From contig RHPI01002533.1 in NCBI GenBank assembly GCA_009103225.1, positions 1,756,936-1,820,935 on the forward strand: a DNA stretch of 64,000 nucleotides, read 5' to 3'. Under the pieces are notes generated by a model, which was given only the letters and a program-made list of their open reading frames with translations, did not search any database and was not told the origin of the DNA. A program made the position numbers and the translations under genes. The DNA comes from Chlorokybus atmophyticus. Lineage: Eukaryota > Streptophyta > Chlorokybophyceae > Chlorokybales > Chlorokybaceae. Of the stretch, positions 12,661 through 26,597 are shown one piece after another (within the stretch, counting starts at the first letter, position 1; every line of letters begins with the position of its first letter).

Positions 12661-13530
12661 ACAGTACGTGTAAGAATAGCACAAATTTAGTGCAAACCTT
12701 CGGTTGCACATGCTTGGCCAACTCGTGGTAGAAAGCGTAGTGTTGTCCACATTCCTGTGTAAATTATTTTTGCTGTTAGTGGTCTCATGGTGAGGTGTCC
12801 AGGGGCAACTGTCCATTGACTTGACGTGTTTAATAGCACCGAGTGCTAGCCTGCTGGAACTGGTAGGAACAATGGACTTGCGATTTGCTTGCCAGTGTAA
12901 TGTGGCAACTAGGACAACTTAACGTGGTGGCGGCGAACAGATTCAATGTGGAACATTCTGACTCGCACAGAGCTAACAACTGGCTGCATTTCTGTTGCTG
13001 TGCGTGCATGCCATATGTTTCAGTTGGCCAATGATAATATTACTGTCCAAAAACATGCTGCAAGGTCCACATTTGTACATACTGGTAGTTCTCTGCACAA
13101 GTCTACCACCAGATGAGAAACGCCTGAGCACTCATTGACTACTATGTACTGATGCACGCTTTACTGCATATGTTTATGCATACCTTGTTCTTTCCTCGGA
13201 CATAATGTCACACAGTTGCAAGCTCGTTGTTCTGTTGCCTTGCATGCGAAGCTACAAACCTGAAAATCTTACTCACAGCTTAGCAAGCAAGTAGACACTG
13301 GTACCAACGCAACAAGCACATTAGCCCTTGTGACATCGGTTGAAACATCTTGGCTCCAAACTTGCATCTGATGTTCAATTGGAGACCTGAACTGTGCAAC
13401 GTTAACTTCAGCATTTGCGACAACCTGACTTCGGAACCAAGCTCACCTGACAATATGCATGCCTCCTATTTTAATCAGCCCTTTCCAACTTACTCTGCCA
13501 CAGCAAAATACAACACACCGCAAGCTACTG
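12661..13530. other. Convergent 3' intergenic region
   Basis: Lies between the stop codons of the CBS gene (plus) and the NAT10 gene (minus). It should hold both 3' UTRs. No further gene seen. Confidence 0.6.
12758..12762 (+). terminator. Candidate TGTAA polyadenylation signal of the CBS gene
   Basis: TGTAA is the usual polyadenylation motif of core chlorophytes. This copy lies about 100 nt after the stop codon; another at 12669-12673 is only 8 nt after it and less likely. Confidence 0.35.
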
Positions 13531-16500
13531 TCAAGTCCTCTGCTTCTTGCCTGTTTTCTGCTTTTTCTTTTTACTATCACTCTTTGACATGTCCCCGTTG
13601 TGATCCTCTGCTGCTGCTGTCGTGCCGTTAGCTTCCCTCTTCTTGCTGCTTTTGACACTCACTCGGCCACTGGCCGGCAGTCGGGCACCTGTCTCTAATG
13701 CAGCATCCAGGTCCTTCTCTCGCCCGCCAATGGAGTACTGAGATAAAGTCGACGCATCAAGAAGCTTCGCAGCCCGGTCTTTCAGCACCGCCCGCACTTC
13801 CCGCGCAGCCTCGTTCAGCTCTTCATCCACTGTAACAGGGTGAGGCTCCATATTTACTTCCTTGACTGCAGGAAGAGTGCTCTCAACTCGCTTCTCATTC
13901 ACCTGCAGCATAATCATGCATTTGAACAAGCCCTCAACTCAGAGTCCTTGATGTTGAAAGTGCTGAGATCGAGGTGCGCTTATGACAACACACAGGAAAC
14001 AGCTCAACACTATGCAGATGCACACACTGTCACATGCTGACCCAACACTTCGACATCATATAGCCAAACACCTAGCAACCCCGCTTACCTGCTGGATGAG
14101 GCCTGTCAACTTTCGTATCGCTTTGTTGAACAATGCCAAAAGCTGGTTTGACGGCAACTTGAGATGCTTCTGCAACAGCAACATTGTGTCAAATACCAAA
14201 ACCCACACACGCAAGAGCAGGCCCAGCTTAACACTGATGTGCGGCCTTTTCTACATAAACATGCAAACTGCTCACAACACACAATACCTCTATCCACTCC
14301 AACTCTTGGCGCTGAAGCCCAAGTGACAGCAGGATCGCTGCTTGACCGTACGACAAAGTGGCAGGCAGCCCTTGTGCAAAGTACCCGCGTGCAAGGGACG
14401 GCACCAAGTCCAGCACCATGTGATAGTCCACAAGGTTGCGGGAGTACGAGTCCAACCTCTTAAGGTCGTATGGGGAGAACCCCGACACGAGCTCTTGTGA
14501 AGGGCCTTTGTTGGTCTCCTGTTCTGAGTATGTCAGCCGCGGGTCGAGTATGCTTAAAGCAAGTGCGGGCGGGAAATCTTTAAAGCCAAACCCAAGCAGC
14601 TCACGCATGCGCGCTTTGAAGTCAACAGCAAATGGAGCAAGCCAGCTGTCGCCGTCCAACGGCTTCTCCACATCATCTGTTCGCAGCGGTCTCAACATAA
14701 TGCACGTGTGCTCTCCAGTGATGTCATTTGGGGTCTGGCGCAGATACACTGGTTGGAAATCGTGCTTGCGCCAGAAGTTGAACAGTCCTTGCGTTAGCCC
14801 AGATGACGTGCCAACATACTGTAAATGCTCAGGGCGGCGCTCGCTCAGGTTCATCAAAAGAGGAGGCAGATTGCTGCGCGGCTTGATCTGTTCTGTCAAC
14901 AAGGACTCGCCCTCATCGACAGCAGGCTTTGCAACCGTTGTGGTGCTGGGCAGTTCTGTCTCACTTAGGTCTGTCAGCTGTCCTTCGAAATACCTGGCAA
15001 ACAATGTACCAACAACTTACTCACTGACTTCTCTTAGCGACCCGACACACTGATTCCCGGCGATTGCAACAAGTTACAGATCTTTGCGTTGCACTAACTC
15101 ACCTTGACAGCAGCTCCACAGCTCGGCCTCCATACCCGGCCCGCATCAGGTCTGGGTGGCACGCTATCCTCACAATGCGTGCGCCAGACAGCCTTGGAAA
15201 CTCTGCGTCCTGCAGTGCAACAGTAAGAGCTCTTCATAAACTCAAGCACTCAACCAGGCATGAACACGCATGCGCACAAGCACGTGCACACATGCATACG
15301 TACGCGCGCACACACAATCACCTGAAACTGCTGTGAGATTGTCCAGGGAATCAAGTCTCCCTGCGGCTGGAACCCTTGAGACAAGCCCTTCAAGGCGGAC
15401 TGTTTCGATATCTCTCCTTCCAAGCACACCTGACAAAGAAACACCACTTGACCCACCGCAAACTCCAACAGCATCATACATGTGGACTGCTAACAGGAGA
15501 CATACCTGGACAACACAGAGTATGTCTGGCAAAGCATTCTTGGTCTCATCAACAGGTCCGAGCAGCACAAACAAATGATGTGCGGGTGCATCGGATATCA
15601 TCTGCAGGTCATTGGGAGTATTTTTGTAGTGACTTGCCACATACAGAGCCATCATGCGCTGCAGGAAAGCTTCGCTGGCTTTGTGGAAGGAGAACAGCGT
15701 GTCTCTGTTGACATAATAGAGGTCGCACTCGCCCGGGTGAGGCAGCCGGCCTGTGATGTGCGGGATGTGCTTCGCAGCATCAAGACACAACAACTCGTTC
15801 AACCAGCTCTCAATGACGTCACCGGAAGCATAACGGATGGGTTCAGCAAGCTCAACCTCCTTGAACACGCGGCCCGAACCACTCACTCCACCAGCTTGAT
15901 GTTGCTCCTTCTCCGACGTGGATAAAAACTTTGTGCTTTGCTCCCGCAACTGCTGTATCAACTTGAGAGACAATGAGCGCCCTGTGCCTTCATACCTGTG
16001 GTCCACCTGTCAGTAATGACAAATCTACAACACAGTGCTTTTCACCATGCATGAGGAGTTCAGCCATACCCATTGATAGTAGAGCACATGAAGACCAAAT
16101 AAGGCCCCAGCAGCTTCTTGACAACAGGCAACGGGATGGCCGCCGCCTCGTCAATGACCAGCAGCTCAGCCTGGGCGAGCCGCTCATGGTGCTGCGGCTG
16201 TATGTACTGGATGGTTTGCCGATGCTGCCTGAACACGTTCACGCGCACGATGGCTTTGTTAAAGGACGGGTTCGTGCTTTCCACCAACTCGTAGTCAATG
16301 TGCTCCTGCAAAGATCATAATTGTGTCAGCACACCTGAACCATGATTCAACAAGCCTTTGTCTCAAGAAGGTGCATGACGCATGAAACTTACCTTGTAGT
16401 CCATCGCGTCAAAGCCTTTAAACACAAACTCAAACAACGTCTTCAAGTTCTCTGGGCTTGGCGAGGTCACAAAGATGTTGGAATACCTGCAAACATAACA

Positions 16501-18604
16501 GAGAGCTTACTACTGTTGACTCAAGACAGCGACGAGTAAAGTTTCTTCAAAACCCAAGAGTGAGTGAGTGGTAAAATGCATATGCATTATGCAAACTGGT
16601 AAGTGCACTTGCAGCCTGTACAAACCAACAACCAACATGTGTCATAACACGACGCGTTGACATGTGCTTAAACCATACCCGAGAGCCACCGCACCGGCCA
16701 TGGCCAATCCCAATGCAGCAGACTTGCCGCGCCCTCGCGATGCTGTGAGAGCCACTGTGCTGCGAAGCGTCTTTTCGGACACGGCATCCAGAAATGTAAT
16801 CACAGCTTTTGCCTGCAATCACAAATGTCAAGTCCGCTGCTACAGCATTGGCATACTCTCCCCCTGCAATGCACGTTATCTATGGGAGCTTCGCATCAAT
16901 AGCAGACCTGGTCCAGTGTCCTGCACTTGTCAATGAGGCTCCCGACAGGCTGCGTGTCCTTCAAAGACAGCTTCAAGTCCCTCAACTCTTGTTCAGCTTC
17001 TGTAAGCGTCTCCCCTTCCTGACACAAAGAGCGTTGACTTTGCTGCACTACCTCTACACTGTCCCACGCACACACGCACCCGTACACAAACATTGAGCAC
17101 AACGCACCTCAGTTGGTGGTACAGCTTGCAGCGAGCGTATGTGTGTAGAGACGGGTAGGATGTTCAGCTCATCGTCCATCACAACGCATCCTCGGCAGGC
17201 CGCCAAGGACAGCAGAAACCTCTCGTTGAAGCGTGCAACCACATCTGCATGCGATTCTGTGCGAAAGCGAGCGTGCACATCCTACATCAGCAAGACATGT
17301 CAATAGACACTTAATCCACCTAATTACATAGTACTTGAATGCAGTGTCCCGCCAATACTAATAACCACTGCAATGACAGTGAGTACCATGGTTATATTGT
17401 ACAGCTTTGTGAGGGAGTTGAGGGAGCTCAGGAGCAACACGACGATGCCGCCGCCTTCAACAGTCTCGATTGTGCGTGCCAGCAGGTTGGGTGTCAAGGC
17501 CTCAAAATCCTGGTGGCAACCTAATCAGGGTAAACTCTACATGTTCATGCAACAACATTGCTAACATCGCTAACATAAACTAATGGCTGTTTGCTTGTGC
17601 AGCTGGCTTGCAAAATGTCATGCGCATGCCAGGTGAGTGTGCTCATCAGACACTCCAATCACCTGAAGGACGCACATGCCATAAGTGTTGCCGAGGATCT
17701 TGTGCGTCTCAGCGTAGTAGCAGTAACGAATGTTTGTGGAGGCTACAAACAGCGAGAACGGGTCATCCTTCTCCGGATCCAACAACCCGCGCTGCATCAT
17801 CGTCTTGATCTGCTTCATGCGCTTTTTCTTGTGACTGCACACAACCAATCAGCACTGTTTTCCATGTTGCATGTTGTCAACAGCTGACAAATGTCAAGCA
17901 ACTGCTTCTGCAAGTACCTGCTTAGGTACAAGTCCTTCTTGTAGCACCAAAGCACAGACGGTCGCGCTTTGACAACTGCTTTGGACAGCATGTAATGCAG
18001 GTTGACAACCTGTGAGCAAGGCAGCCCACACAGCTAGTCAGCAAGTGAATTGTGAACAGTAGCATGTGCATGCGGACTATCAAACATGCATGCCTGCTAT
18101 AGTAGTATGCTCAGCTACAAACCCTCATACGGTGTCTGTGAGGTAACATTGCATATACTTGTATGCACTGCAACAAACACCACAACAAGAACGCTGCATT
18201 AGCAGCAACCAAGCTGCTATACTTACAGAGTGTCAAACTTGTCTGGCAAGCAATATGCAAGTTACAGCAGTAAGGCTGTGTACAACCTGAATGCGAGCAT
18301 GAAGTATCGCAGTGCGCTGCATGCACACGATGAGGTTGGATGGATTGCCAGCAAACAAACTGCGAGTGCAACTTGTAAACTTGCGCTCATGGGTAAATCT
18401 GAGCATAAATGACGTTGCAAAGGTGTAATCAGACATGCACAATATAGAATTCAGTCGTAACCAGTAGCCCAGCCTGAGCTTGCTGCTCAACAGCCCCACC
18501 TGGTCCCGCCCCTTATCCCCAACCACCACAAACAGCGAGCGCTGCCGCGTCCTGACGCCATTCTCCACAAGCGTCCTGATACGAGCATCCACCTTCTTCC
18601 TCAT
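13531..18604 (-). CDS. NAT10: RNA cytidine acetyltransferase NAT10/Kre33 (15 exons)
   Basis: Makes N4-acetylcytidine in 18S rRNA and some tRNAs using acetyl-CoA and ATP; acts in the nucleolus in 40S subunit assembly (family knowledge). Exons, minus: 18604-18500, 18009-17918, 17834-17663, 17509-17387, 17281-17108, 17018-16908, 16812-16679, 16486-16393, 16305-16070, 15995-15506, 15429-15322, 15209-15103, 14993-14288, 14169-14089, 13902-13531. All phases agree and give 1034 residues, close to the family length (about 1025 in human). Seen: N-terminal RKKVDARIRTLVENG; Walker A in TASRGRGKSAALG; helicase segment VIDEAAAIPLP; TINGYEGTGRSLSLKLIQQL; acetyltransferase segment RIVRIACHPDLMRAGYGGRA then RYFEGQLT; YLRQTPNDITGEHTCIML; Lys-rich nucleolar tail (KSDSKKKKQKTGKK). 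No break found. Start chosen at the first ATG matching the family N-terminus. Confidence 0.96.
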
Positions 18605-19692
18605 TTTGCCGACCACCTCGTCCTCCTGGTCGTCCTCCTCGCCGCCGCCGCCGCCGCTGCGGAAGGGAACTTTTGCGCCCTAAAGGTTCAATTATATTTG
18701 ATCGCGATCAGCCAAACTATAACACGAGATCTGAACCGGGTCGATCGACCCACCGTTGTTGCCTGGAAAATGCTAAAAATAAGCACAGGCCTGCCAGGTG
18801 CCAGGCGGCGGCGGCGGCGGCGGCGGTCGCGTGGCTGGCGGCGTAATTGGGGTGAATTTACCCCTGAATTGGTGTCAAGGACTAGGATAGCGTGCTGTCG
18901 CGGATGGGAACGTGCTGGTGGCAGGCGTAATGGGGGTGGCACTGGAGCAGGGGAGATCTGAAGGTGTGCAGTGCTGTGTTCAAGCAATGTCAGTTGTCTA
19001 TGTGTGTCTACGCGAAACAACGATGATACTGGAATTGAGCATCTTCCAGTGCCTGATGAGCTGTGTTGCCGTGCGTGCTAGTCTTGGAGTCACTGTTTGA
19101 GTGCCACGTGACGAGGAGTGACTCGGCCATGCTTGTGTGCCACATTGTGCTTCAACGCTTTGGCACTACTGAAATCGCATAAAACTTGCGCTTCTGAATA
19201 TGAATTTCAAATTGTAACGCTTAGCAGAAATCATCCAGTCACAGCTGTCCGTAAGATGAGCAGTCAACTGAGGTCCTACACTCTCCTGCTGCTGGTACAG
19301 TGTACTGCTGGCTTTCGCTTTACACAGTGCGGTGGCATTGCACAATGGTGAATAAACGGGGGGAACGTTGTCGCTGGCTCTCATTTTATGATAAACTATG
19401 CTAAACTATGGTTAAATTCATGCTAAAATTCATATGTATAAACATGTGGCTCAGGACAGCTTTGTTTTAGCACAATTGTGCTTGCTGGTCTTTGCAGTCC
19501 TCGGTGTTCAAGTGTACGGACAACTTTGCAACAACCAGATAATCAGTCTCCTGCACCTTTCTGAGACAAGTCACGCAATGCAAGAGCAACATACATTCCA
19601 TCTGAGACAAATACACCACGCTTGCAGTGCGGCGCAGGTTGTTTCCGGAAGCCTCCACCAGCTCTCAGAAACCATCCGGATCAGAGCGCAGC
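18605..19692. promoter_or_regulatory. Divergent upstream region of NAT10 and the EF-hand gene
   Basis: About 1.1 kb between the NAT10 start (minus) and the first supported exon of the EF-hand gene (plus). The part next to NAT10 is GC-rich with GCC/GGC runs (for example about 18808-18832). Further 5' exons of the plus-strand gene may lie at 19440-19690. No specific factor site is claimed. Confidence 0.4.
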
Positions 19693-22600
19693 ATGCCGCA
19701 CACTGAGCGCTTGAGGGTACGCTTGCAACACGTTCAAGCACAAGACAACTCCACTCTTGGTTGGCAATGCTAATACTGTAGCTTCGTGTACAGGGCGACT
19801 CAAGTACAGCCCAGTTAGCAGGCGACTATAGCAAACAACAAGGTGAGAGGAAGAAAGAATATAAACTCTAGCCCAGCCTGTTCTAATCTAGTGTAGCAAC
19901 TGAGGCTTCTTCTCGTTTGTGATGTTCAGCATTGATTGATCACCTTTTCTGTGCAGACTCTCATCGGCCGCTTCTGCTAGTGCTAACAGTGGAGATTGAT
20001 CAAGACCGCTCCGGCACTGTTGAGGTGAGCCAACGACAAACAACCAAGGTAGTCAATCTTGTGATGTTACATGGCCTGAACATGTGTGTTTTTCTTACAG
20101 GTGCGCGAAGGCGATGATCCGCAGGCGCTTGCGAGGAGCTTCATCGATCAGCACGGACTGGCCGAGCACATTGCAGCACCTCTCAGCCAGCACATTGCAC
20201 AGAACATTGCACAAATTCCAGTCCTCAGGTGAGTGACAATAATCATGAGTGGTGAAAGACTTACAAGCAATGGCCAAGCATTGACTATATTGCATGCAGA
20301 AGGGCCCAAAGTGCGCCCACCACACCTCAGCATGCTGGCCATCCGCGTAGCGAAGACTCGCAAACTTTTGTTGATGCGCGCATGAGGCCGCAGTCGGCTG
20401 GCGAGCATCACAGGATGCGGTAAGCACACACACAGACACACACACACGCACGCGCAGACATACACAACCCAGGTTAGCAAGCACGAATCCTCCTGCCACC
20501 TTGGTTCATGTTGGTATTTTATTGCAGGGCTGCAACGGATGGTTCTGTATATTCTCGACTCTATGTTGAAGCAAACGAGCAGCGAGGGCGTACTGAAAGC
20601 TTACGTCGGGTGAGTGTAACCAAGGTGATGTGTTACACAACTATGTGTGCGACAATGTAGGTGCTCACGTGTGTTATTGTACGCAGAACCTGGAGGCAGA
20701 GCGGCGTGCAGAGCTCGCGTCAACGCGTGTAGGGATCTGCAAAATAAGCAGCGAGCTCATGCGCCACCGTGGCATAGGGGCTTATGGCAACTACGGCGAG
20801 CGCTTGTATGTTGAAGGCGTCCTGCAGGTAGAGTGCATGCGCAGGCGTGCATGTGCATTTGTGTGTACATGCGTGTGGGCGTGCACGTGTGTGTTTGTGT
20901 GCACATGCGCATGCGCGCGCGCATGTTGTTCTGTACAAGTGGAAGGATATGGAAGCATGAGATCAACAACAATCGAATGTGTGTAGAGACAGGCCAAGCG
21001 CGTGCAAGAAGAGGCAGCGGAGCGTGAGCGCGCGGCGACAGAGGGTGCGGCGCTGCTGTTCAAACCGGAGATCAGCGACTTTGCGCGCGCCCTCGGGCGC
21101 GAACCCGCCGCCGCCGCCCTCGTGCGCAGGAGACACGAAGAGCATAAGCGCCGCAAAATGGCGCTCGTCAAACAAGAGCTTGAACAGGTGAGTGGCTACT
21201 TCATAGTTGCCTCATGTGTGCGTGCGCGCGTGCCTGCGTGTGATGTAGGGCAACATCCACACTTGTCTCCTTGTGCCTATCTCTCAGCAGCTTATCCTTC
21301 ACAAGCTCCAACACAGTGTGTGTGTGCACGCGGGTGTGTCACATCGTTGTTATGATTTTCGTGCATGACGCCACCAGTGAGTACCTGTCAACATACTCAG
21401 CAATTAGTAGAGCCACAGCGAGTGGTATGACTGATGTTGATGCTTGTTGTATCAGCAACGGTACGAGGAGTGCACCTTCCGGCCTGCAGTAAACAGAAAG
21501 AGTGAGCGCATAACACGCGAGCGTATGGAAGCCCTTAGACACCACAACATCCCTTACCACGAGCAGCTTTTCCAAGATGCAGAACGCCGCCAACAGCGCC
21601 TTCAAGTAAGTTGTTGTACATACAAGCTGGTTTTGTGAATTACAGAGCAAACATCTCACAACATGCGCGCCCGCAGGAGTATCAGACGTACGCTCCTCCC
21701 GACTTGACATTCCAACCACAGCTCATAGCAACCCCACCGAATCAGCGCCCATTGGAAAGGTAACACCATCTCACACATTGCGTGAAGACAGAGTAATAAA
21801 GATTGCACCGGCATGGATAAGTGTGTATGCGCGCATGCGTCCGCGTGTGTGTGTGCGTGTGTAACTTAACAGCCGTCGCCTTTGAACAGGGAGATAGGCT
21901 TTAGCAGCAGCAGTGAGGAGGGAGACAGGGATGGGAGCAATGCGCCGGGTTGCTCGTTCCTGGAGCGCGTGGCGGCCACGCACACGCGCACGCAACGCAG
22001 ACTGGAGGAGGCTCGCGCCAACGGGCTCACCGATCCCGAAACAGGCAAACCCTTCTTCCATCCTCGAACCGGCCGCGCACCCTCTTATCAGGTACTTGTG
22101 GCTGTTCTTATACTTGTTGCCTGAGGGTTCTGTACATGTTGTTATGTTTGTCTCCTTGACATAGTGGTGCTATGTACAGCGAAACTCTTCCAACCTGCCT
22201 ATTGGTGACTTCTTGTACGCTATGCGATATGAGTTCTCTGACAAGAAAGAGTACCTTGCAGAGCGCGAGAGGCAGATACAGGTAAGGTGGAGACACAGCG
22301 TGGCCTAGCATAACACAACATGCAACATGGTATTGACCTCTCCTTCAACACATATTGACTGTGAGGATGATGCCTTTCACGCAGGTGGCATCTGCATCCA
22401 CGCAGTACTCCACCACGCAGTCACAGAAGCTGCTGGCTTCCTTGAAAAGGCGGAAGTACCGTCAAATCTTCGAAGCGCTTGACAACGATGATGTATGCCC
22501 CACATCAGTTTGCTGCTGTCTTGTGGCACCAAGGCCATCAACACAACATGAGCTTGACAAAACACATGACGTCTCTCTCCATGCAGGATGGAGTGGTCAA

Positions 22601-24229
22601 CACCGGTGACTTCCACCTGGAGCAGTTCCCAGAGGAGCTGACCAGAGACTTGCGGCAAGTGCAGAGCTTGGCTTCCAACACAGATATTGCGCTGGAGAAG
22701 TTCATTGAGTTGATGGAGCGCGTCCTGGTGAGCAAAATTACAATTATTGGTCGTAGTGTAAGTGCCCATGTCTCTGCGTTATTCTGTTGTGGCTATTGTA
22801 GTCATCTGCACTGTTTATGGTTAAGTTGTTTGCTGTGTCATATGGACAGCTGTTAGAGGGAATTCTCAATCTGTTTATGCTGCGCATCAATAACTTTTAC
22901 AACAGCGAGTATGAGTCAAGTCCGGTCCAGTTCTGATGGGTGTCTGCCAGCAGAGAACCGGTGCAAAGTCGGGCGGAGTGAGGACGTACATGCTTCCTGA
23001 TGCGCGCTACGACGATGAGAAGCGCAGGTACCGCGCGCAGAGCGCCCCACCCTGCCGACCCGAAATATGCGAGACGTCACGCCAGATAGCTGCACGCTTG
23101 AATAGAGGGTAAGAGTGTTTGAATATGATGGCACCAATTCTAGCAAGAGGGATTTGGTCTTGCTGCATATGTAACTAAACTTGTCCTGTTGCAGGGATGG
23201 GGCAAAGATAGAGGACAAGCTGTTGCAAGCGTACAGCGAGTCTCAGCGCAAGCTCAGAGCGATGCAGGTTGGTCACTGCAACAACATCCTGGAAGCTTAG
23301 CCTACCAGTTTTGCTGACCTCTGTATGCGTGCGTGCATGAGCATGAGTGCGTGCGTGCGTGCATGTGTGCGTGCATGCATGTGTCTTTTCATCATGCAAA
23401 CACTTGCAGTCCATGTGTGCAACAGGAGGACAAAGCGGCGGCAGAGATGGCGGAGTGTACATTCCAGCCTTGCACAACATCACAGGGTGGCCAAGGCAAA
23501 GTGCTGGTAAGCAGAGCGCTTCTGAGGACTGCACTGAGTTGCGTTGCTGTAGTATGCTAGTGCTTATCATGCATCCATCCCAACCTGGCTGTTGTTGGCT
23601 ACAGCACTCGCTTGGGCTGTCTATCCCCAGTGGCACGCGCAACACTAAAAAGCAGGCGCAGCGAAGCTCGATGCGTTTCTCTGAACTCGACCGGGAGCTG
23701 CGCGAGGCGCTCGGGGCGCAGTACTGGGACTCAGGTGTGCTGTGTGTTGCTTGCAAGTGCATTATAGGACATTACAGTCGTCTACATGCACTCTGATGTA
23801 TCTTCATGCAGTTGTTGAGGATCGCGGCGAGTCAACGGGGGCAGGGACAGAGTTCATGAACAGCAGTTCAGAACGCAGCTTTCAGGTACTACAATAGTCC
23901 TGCACTCACCACAGCATAGCATGGAGCTGTGCACACATGCTTGGACCAGCCCCTGCTGCACACTAGCTGTTAAATTACAACCGTAACCACCCTGTTTGTG
24001 CTGTATATAGTTACAACATCGTCATGCTGGACACGTGTTTGACAGAGTTGTGACATCATTAGTCGTACTGTTGCTCTCATGCATTCTTTGGTAACAGGCT
24101 CTGAGGCACAGCCTATATGGTGGAGTATCGACCGGCGATGAGGAGCTGCTGCGTCGGTTTGGGGTGTCACAGGATCAGATAGCTCTTTGGCGAAGTGCAC
24201 TTGCAGGCGAACACACAGCCGCAGGATGA
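19693..24229 (+). CDS. EF-hand protein with repeated TFxP motifs, probably ciliary/cytoskeletal (about 20 exons)
   Basis: Twenty exons join in phase, ends at 19716, 19794-19842, 19957-20024, 20101-20228, 20300-20419, 20528-20609, 20687-20827, 20987-21187, 21456-21605, 21677-21759, 21890-22091, 22180-22281, 22385-22492, 22587-22727, 22951-23108, 23195-23267, 23426-23506, 23605-23734, 23812-23885 and 24098-24229, giving about 748 residues. Seen: an early segment LLVLTVEIDQDRSGTVE followed by VREGDDPQALARSF; charged coiled-coil-like stretches; four motifs of the form (T/L)F-x-P (ALLFKPEI, ECTFRPAV, DLTFQPQL, ECTFQPCT); one canonical EF-hand loop across an exon junction (LDNDDDGVVNTGDF, with D1, D3, D5, G6 and D12). 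Proteins with an EGDDP segment and ECTFxP repeats are common in ciliated protists and algae and are mostly uncharacterised, so a ciliary or cytoskeletal role is inference. The first exon is uncertain: the frame stays open upstream of the ATG at 19693, so 5' exons may be missing. Confidence 0.75.
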
Positions 24230-24433
24230 TGAATGATTAGCTGTGCCGGGTTTTGTCAGCCTTTGACCAATCCAGCCTTGTCAATAACCCTTGAGATTAA
24301 TCATTTCACTTGAGCCCATATGCTGGGGTCATGATGTTTGTCCTGAACGGTGGGGCTGCTGCAAGTAGATCTCAACACATGCGCACGCGCCCTCAGCCGA
24401 CCAACTCATAAGGAAGCACGGGCCAAAGTTGAA

Positions 24434-24459
24434 ACGCACGCACGCACGCACGCACGCAC
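24434..24459. repeat. (CGCA)n microsatellite
   Basis: About six uninterrupted tetranucleotide units. Similar CGTG/CATG-rich tracts occur in introns of the upstream gene (for example about 20840-20930 and 23320-23385). Confidence 0.9.
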
Positions 24460-25025
24460 CGTGGACCAACTTCATACAAGGAAAGCAGGGGCAAGCTACT
24501 GTTAAGTGCTCTAGCTGGTGATGTTTGTGCACTCGGCGCATCCTATGTGTTCATTGCAAGCAGAAGGTTGAACAAAGATTGTTTAGCATGTGTCGCAAGT
24601 GCATTTTGAAACAATAATCTGTTGCACAACGCCAGTTGCTGCATGCTGAGAGGCAAACAAGGTTGCAAACAGACTTGCAGTTGCTATAACTGCAGCTGCT
24701 ATGTCACAAGCTGTGAGTTTGGATATACGTCCTTACCTTGCTAAGGTTTGTCTGCGATGACTTGATTTTAGTGTGGCCTCCTGTTTGGTTACATAAGGGC
24801 AAGCGCCAGCAGGGGCTGCAGTGCGCAACGCAGAGCAGCACAGACGACGCAAGAGTATTTATGTTGCACCACTTGCCACTTCTGCTGCACTACTCTAGTT
24901 TGGTGCCTGGTACATGTATAATGTGCTGGCTACCACTGTTTAATTATCAAAGAGTAACCAAGTCTGTGTTCATGTGCAGGTTAACAACGAGGAGCACCGC
25001 AATGGTGAGGCCATTTATCCAAGAC

Positions 25026-25107
25026 TAACTACAGTAACCAGCACCAGCGGCGTTGCGGTTGGCGCCGAGGCCAACCGCAACGCCGCTGGTGCTGGATACT
25101 GTAGTTA
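25026..25107. repeat. 38-bp inverted repeat, 6-nt loop
   Basis: Arms 25026-25063 and 25070-25107 are reverse complements with one mismatch, around loop GCCGAG. The GC-rich arms would form a very stable cruciform or RNA hairpin. Confidence 0.95.
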
Positions 25108-26562
25108 GCAGCAGAAGCGGTCCGAGGTGGAAGAGCAGTCGCGTCTTGCTACCGCACGTTGGAGGAACTGCAGGTGCGGTTGTGGTCGCATGACACATGC
25201 ACGCACGCACACATGCACGACAATACGCATACACTGCCCTTCAGGCGTTCAGCGCTGAAGGTTTAGGCGTGCTGAATGCCTTGCAAGGCGTTCAGGAGTG
25301 GTGCATGCCTTCTAGGCTTGCTGGTTGCAGGCATGCAGGCAGTGTGTGCTCGTGCTTGCGTGCGCGGGGTCGGCCGCAACCCCAGCGCGCGCGCCGCGGA
25401 GGCGCAGTTTGCAGTCGCCGTTCCGCCCCTCTGGCGCGGGGGGTTTTTTCGTTCGCGGTACCGAGGTCGGGCGGGCGGTCCCGTATCCATCGGTATCTAC
25501 TGGTACACCTGGTGTACCTGGCGCCAACGTGGCTGCCGGCCTTTTCTGTCATGCTCTAACGGCGGGCAAGCTGTGATTGCCAGCTGAAAAACGTTGCTTT
25601 GAATAACGATGTGCAAAATGTGCATGAGCAACATGACACAGTGTACAGCGTGCACAAATACTCACTCGTGTGCGAGGTGTCCACGCTTGTTGTAAGTAAC
25701 AGAAATTTACACATGCCATGAAATCTATTTAATTGACATGGTTCAATTGCATGCACTTATTCTCAATTGCATGAAAGGTTTGTTTCATCAAGGTATGACT
25801 TATATATAACTTTATATTTATTTACAACATGATAATTAGTTTACGCGCACATGCGCACATAAATACAACCGCGTGAAAGGTTATCATTGTATCATATGGA
25901 CGTTTTGAATATAGTGTAAACATCACTATATCACAACATAATTTTCAAATGATGTACAACGAGTTGACATTTATTGTAAGTCAGCTAATATGTTACCAGT
26001 TGTATTAATTGTATTGTGACAACAAGAAACAATAAACACAATACATGTAGACGCAATGATTCATGTGTAACAGCATAACTTATCAAGTAGGCAAGCTGTG
26101 ATGCAAATACATGGATAATGTAGAATGCGCATAAGTAGTTATGATTTTTGGATGTATACATACTATGGTTACGGTTGGGTGTGTTGAACACTCTCGCCAT
26201 GCCAACCCAATGGTTTCCTTGCATATTATATGTTATCAAGTATTTTGAGCACCAATATAGTATGGTATAGTGTAGTTAATGTCTTGTGACATCGGTTGCG
26301 CTTTGTTGTGATGAGCAACCCTTAATGCAACAGACCTGAAGCTAACATTTCCACACACCTACTTGCTAGACGGTTTTTATACAACAAGGAACGACACCTT
26401 CAACACCAATAGATGGAAGTCCCACTAGCAAGACATCAAGGAAGGAGCCCAATATGACCACAAGCTCACTTCTAGCTCCCAACACACCCACGCGCACTGG
26501 TACGAAGTGGCCCATATATGCACGCGCATGCAGCACACCCACTTACACTAGGCGGTACCGGT

Positions 26563-26563
<1 letters not shown>

Positions 26564-26593
<30 letters not shown>
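26564..26593. repeat. (CA)n microsatellite
   Basis: About 15 uninterrupted CA units. Confidence 0.95.

Positions 26594-26597
<4 letters not shown>

Noticed and set aside
25276-25587. Open frames on both strands in a GC-rich island
   Set aside because: Four overlapping frames in the same stretch, rich in Arg, Ala and Pro; a compositional effect.
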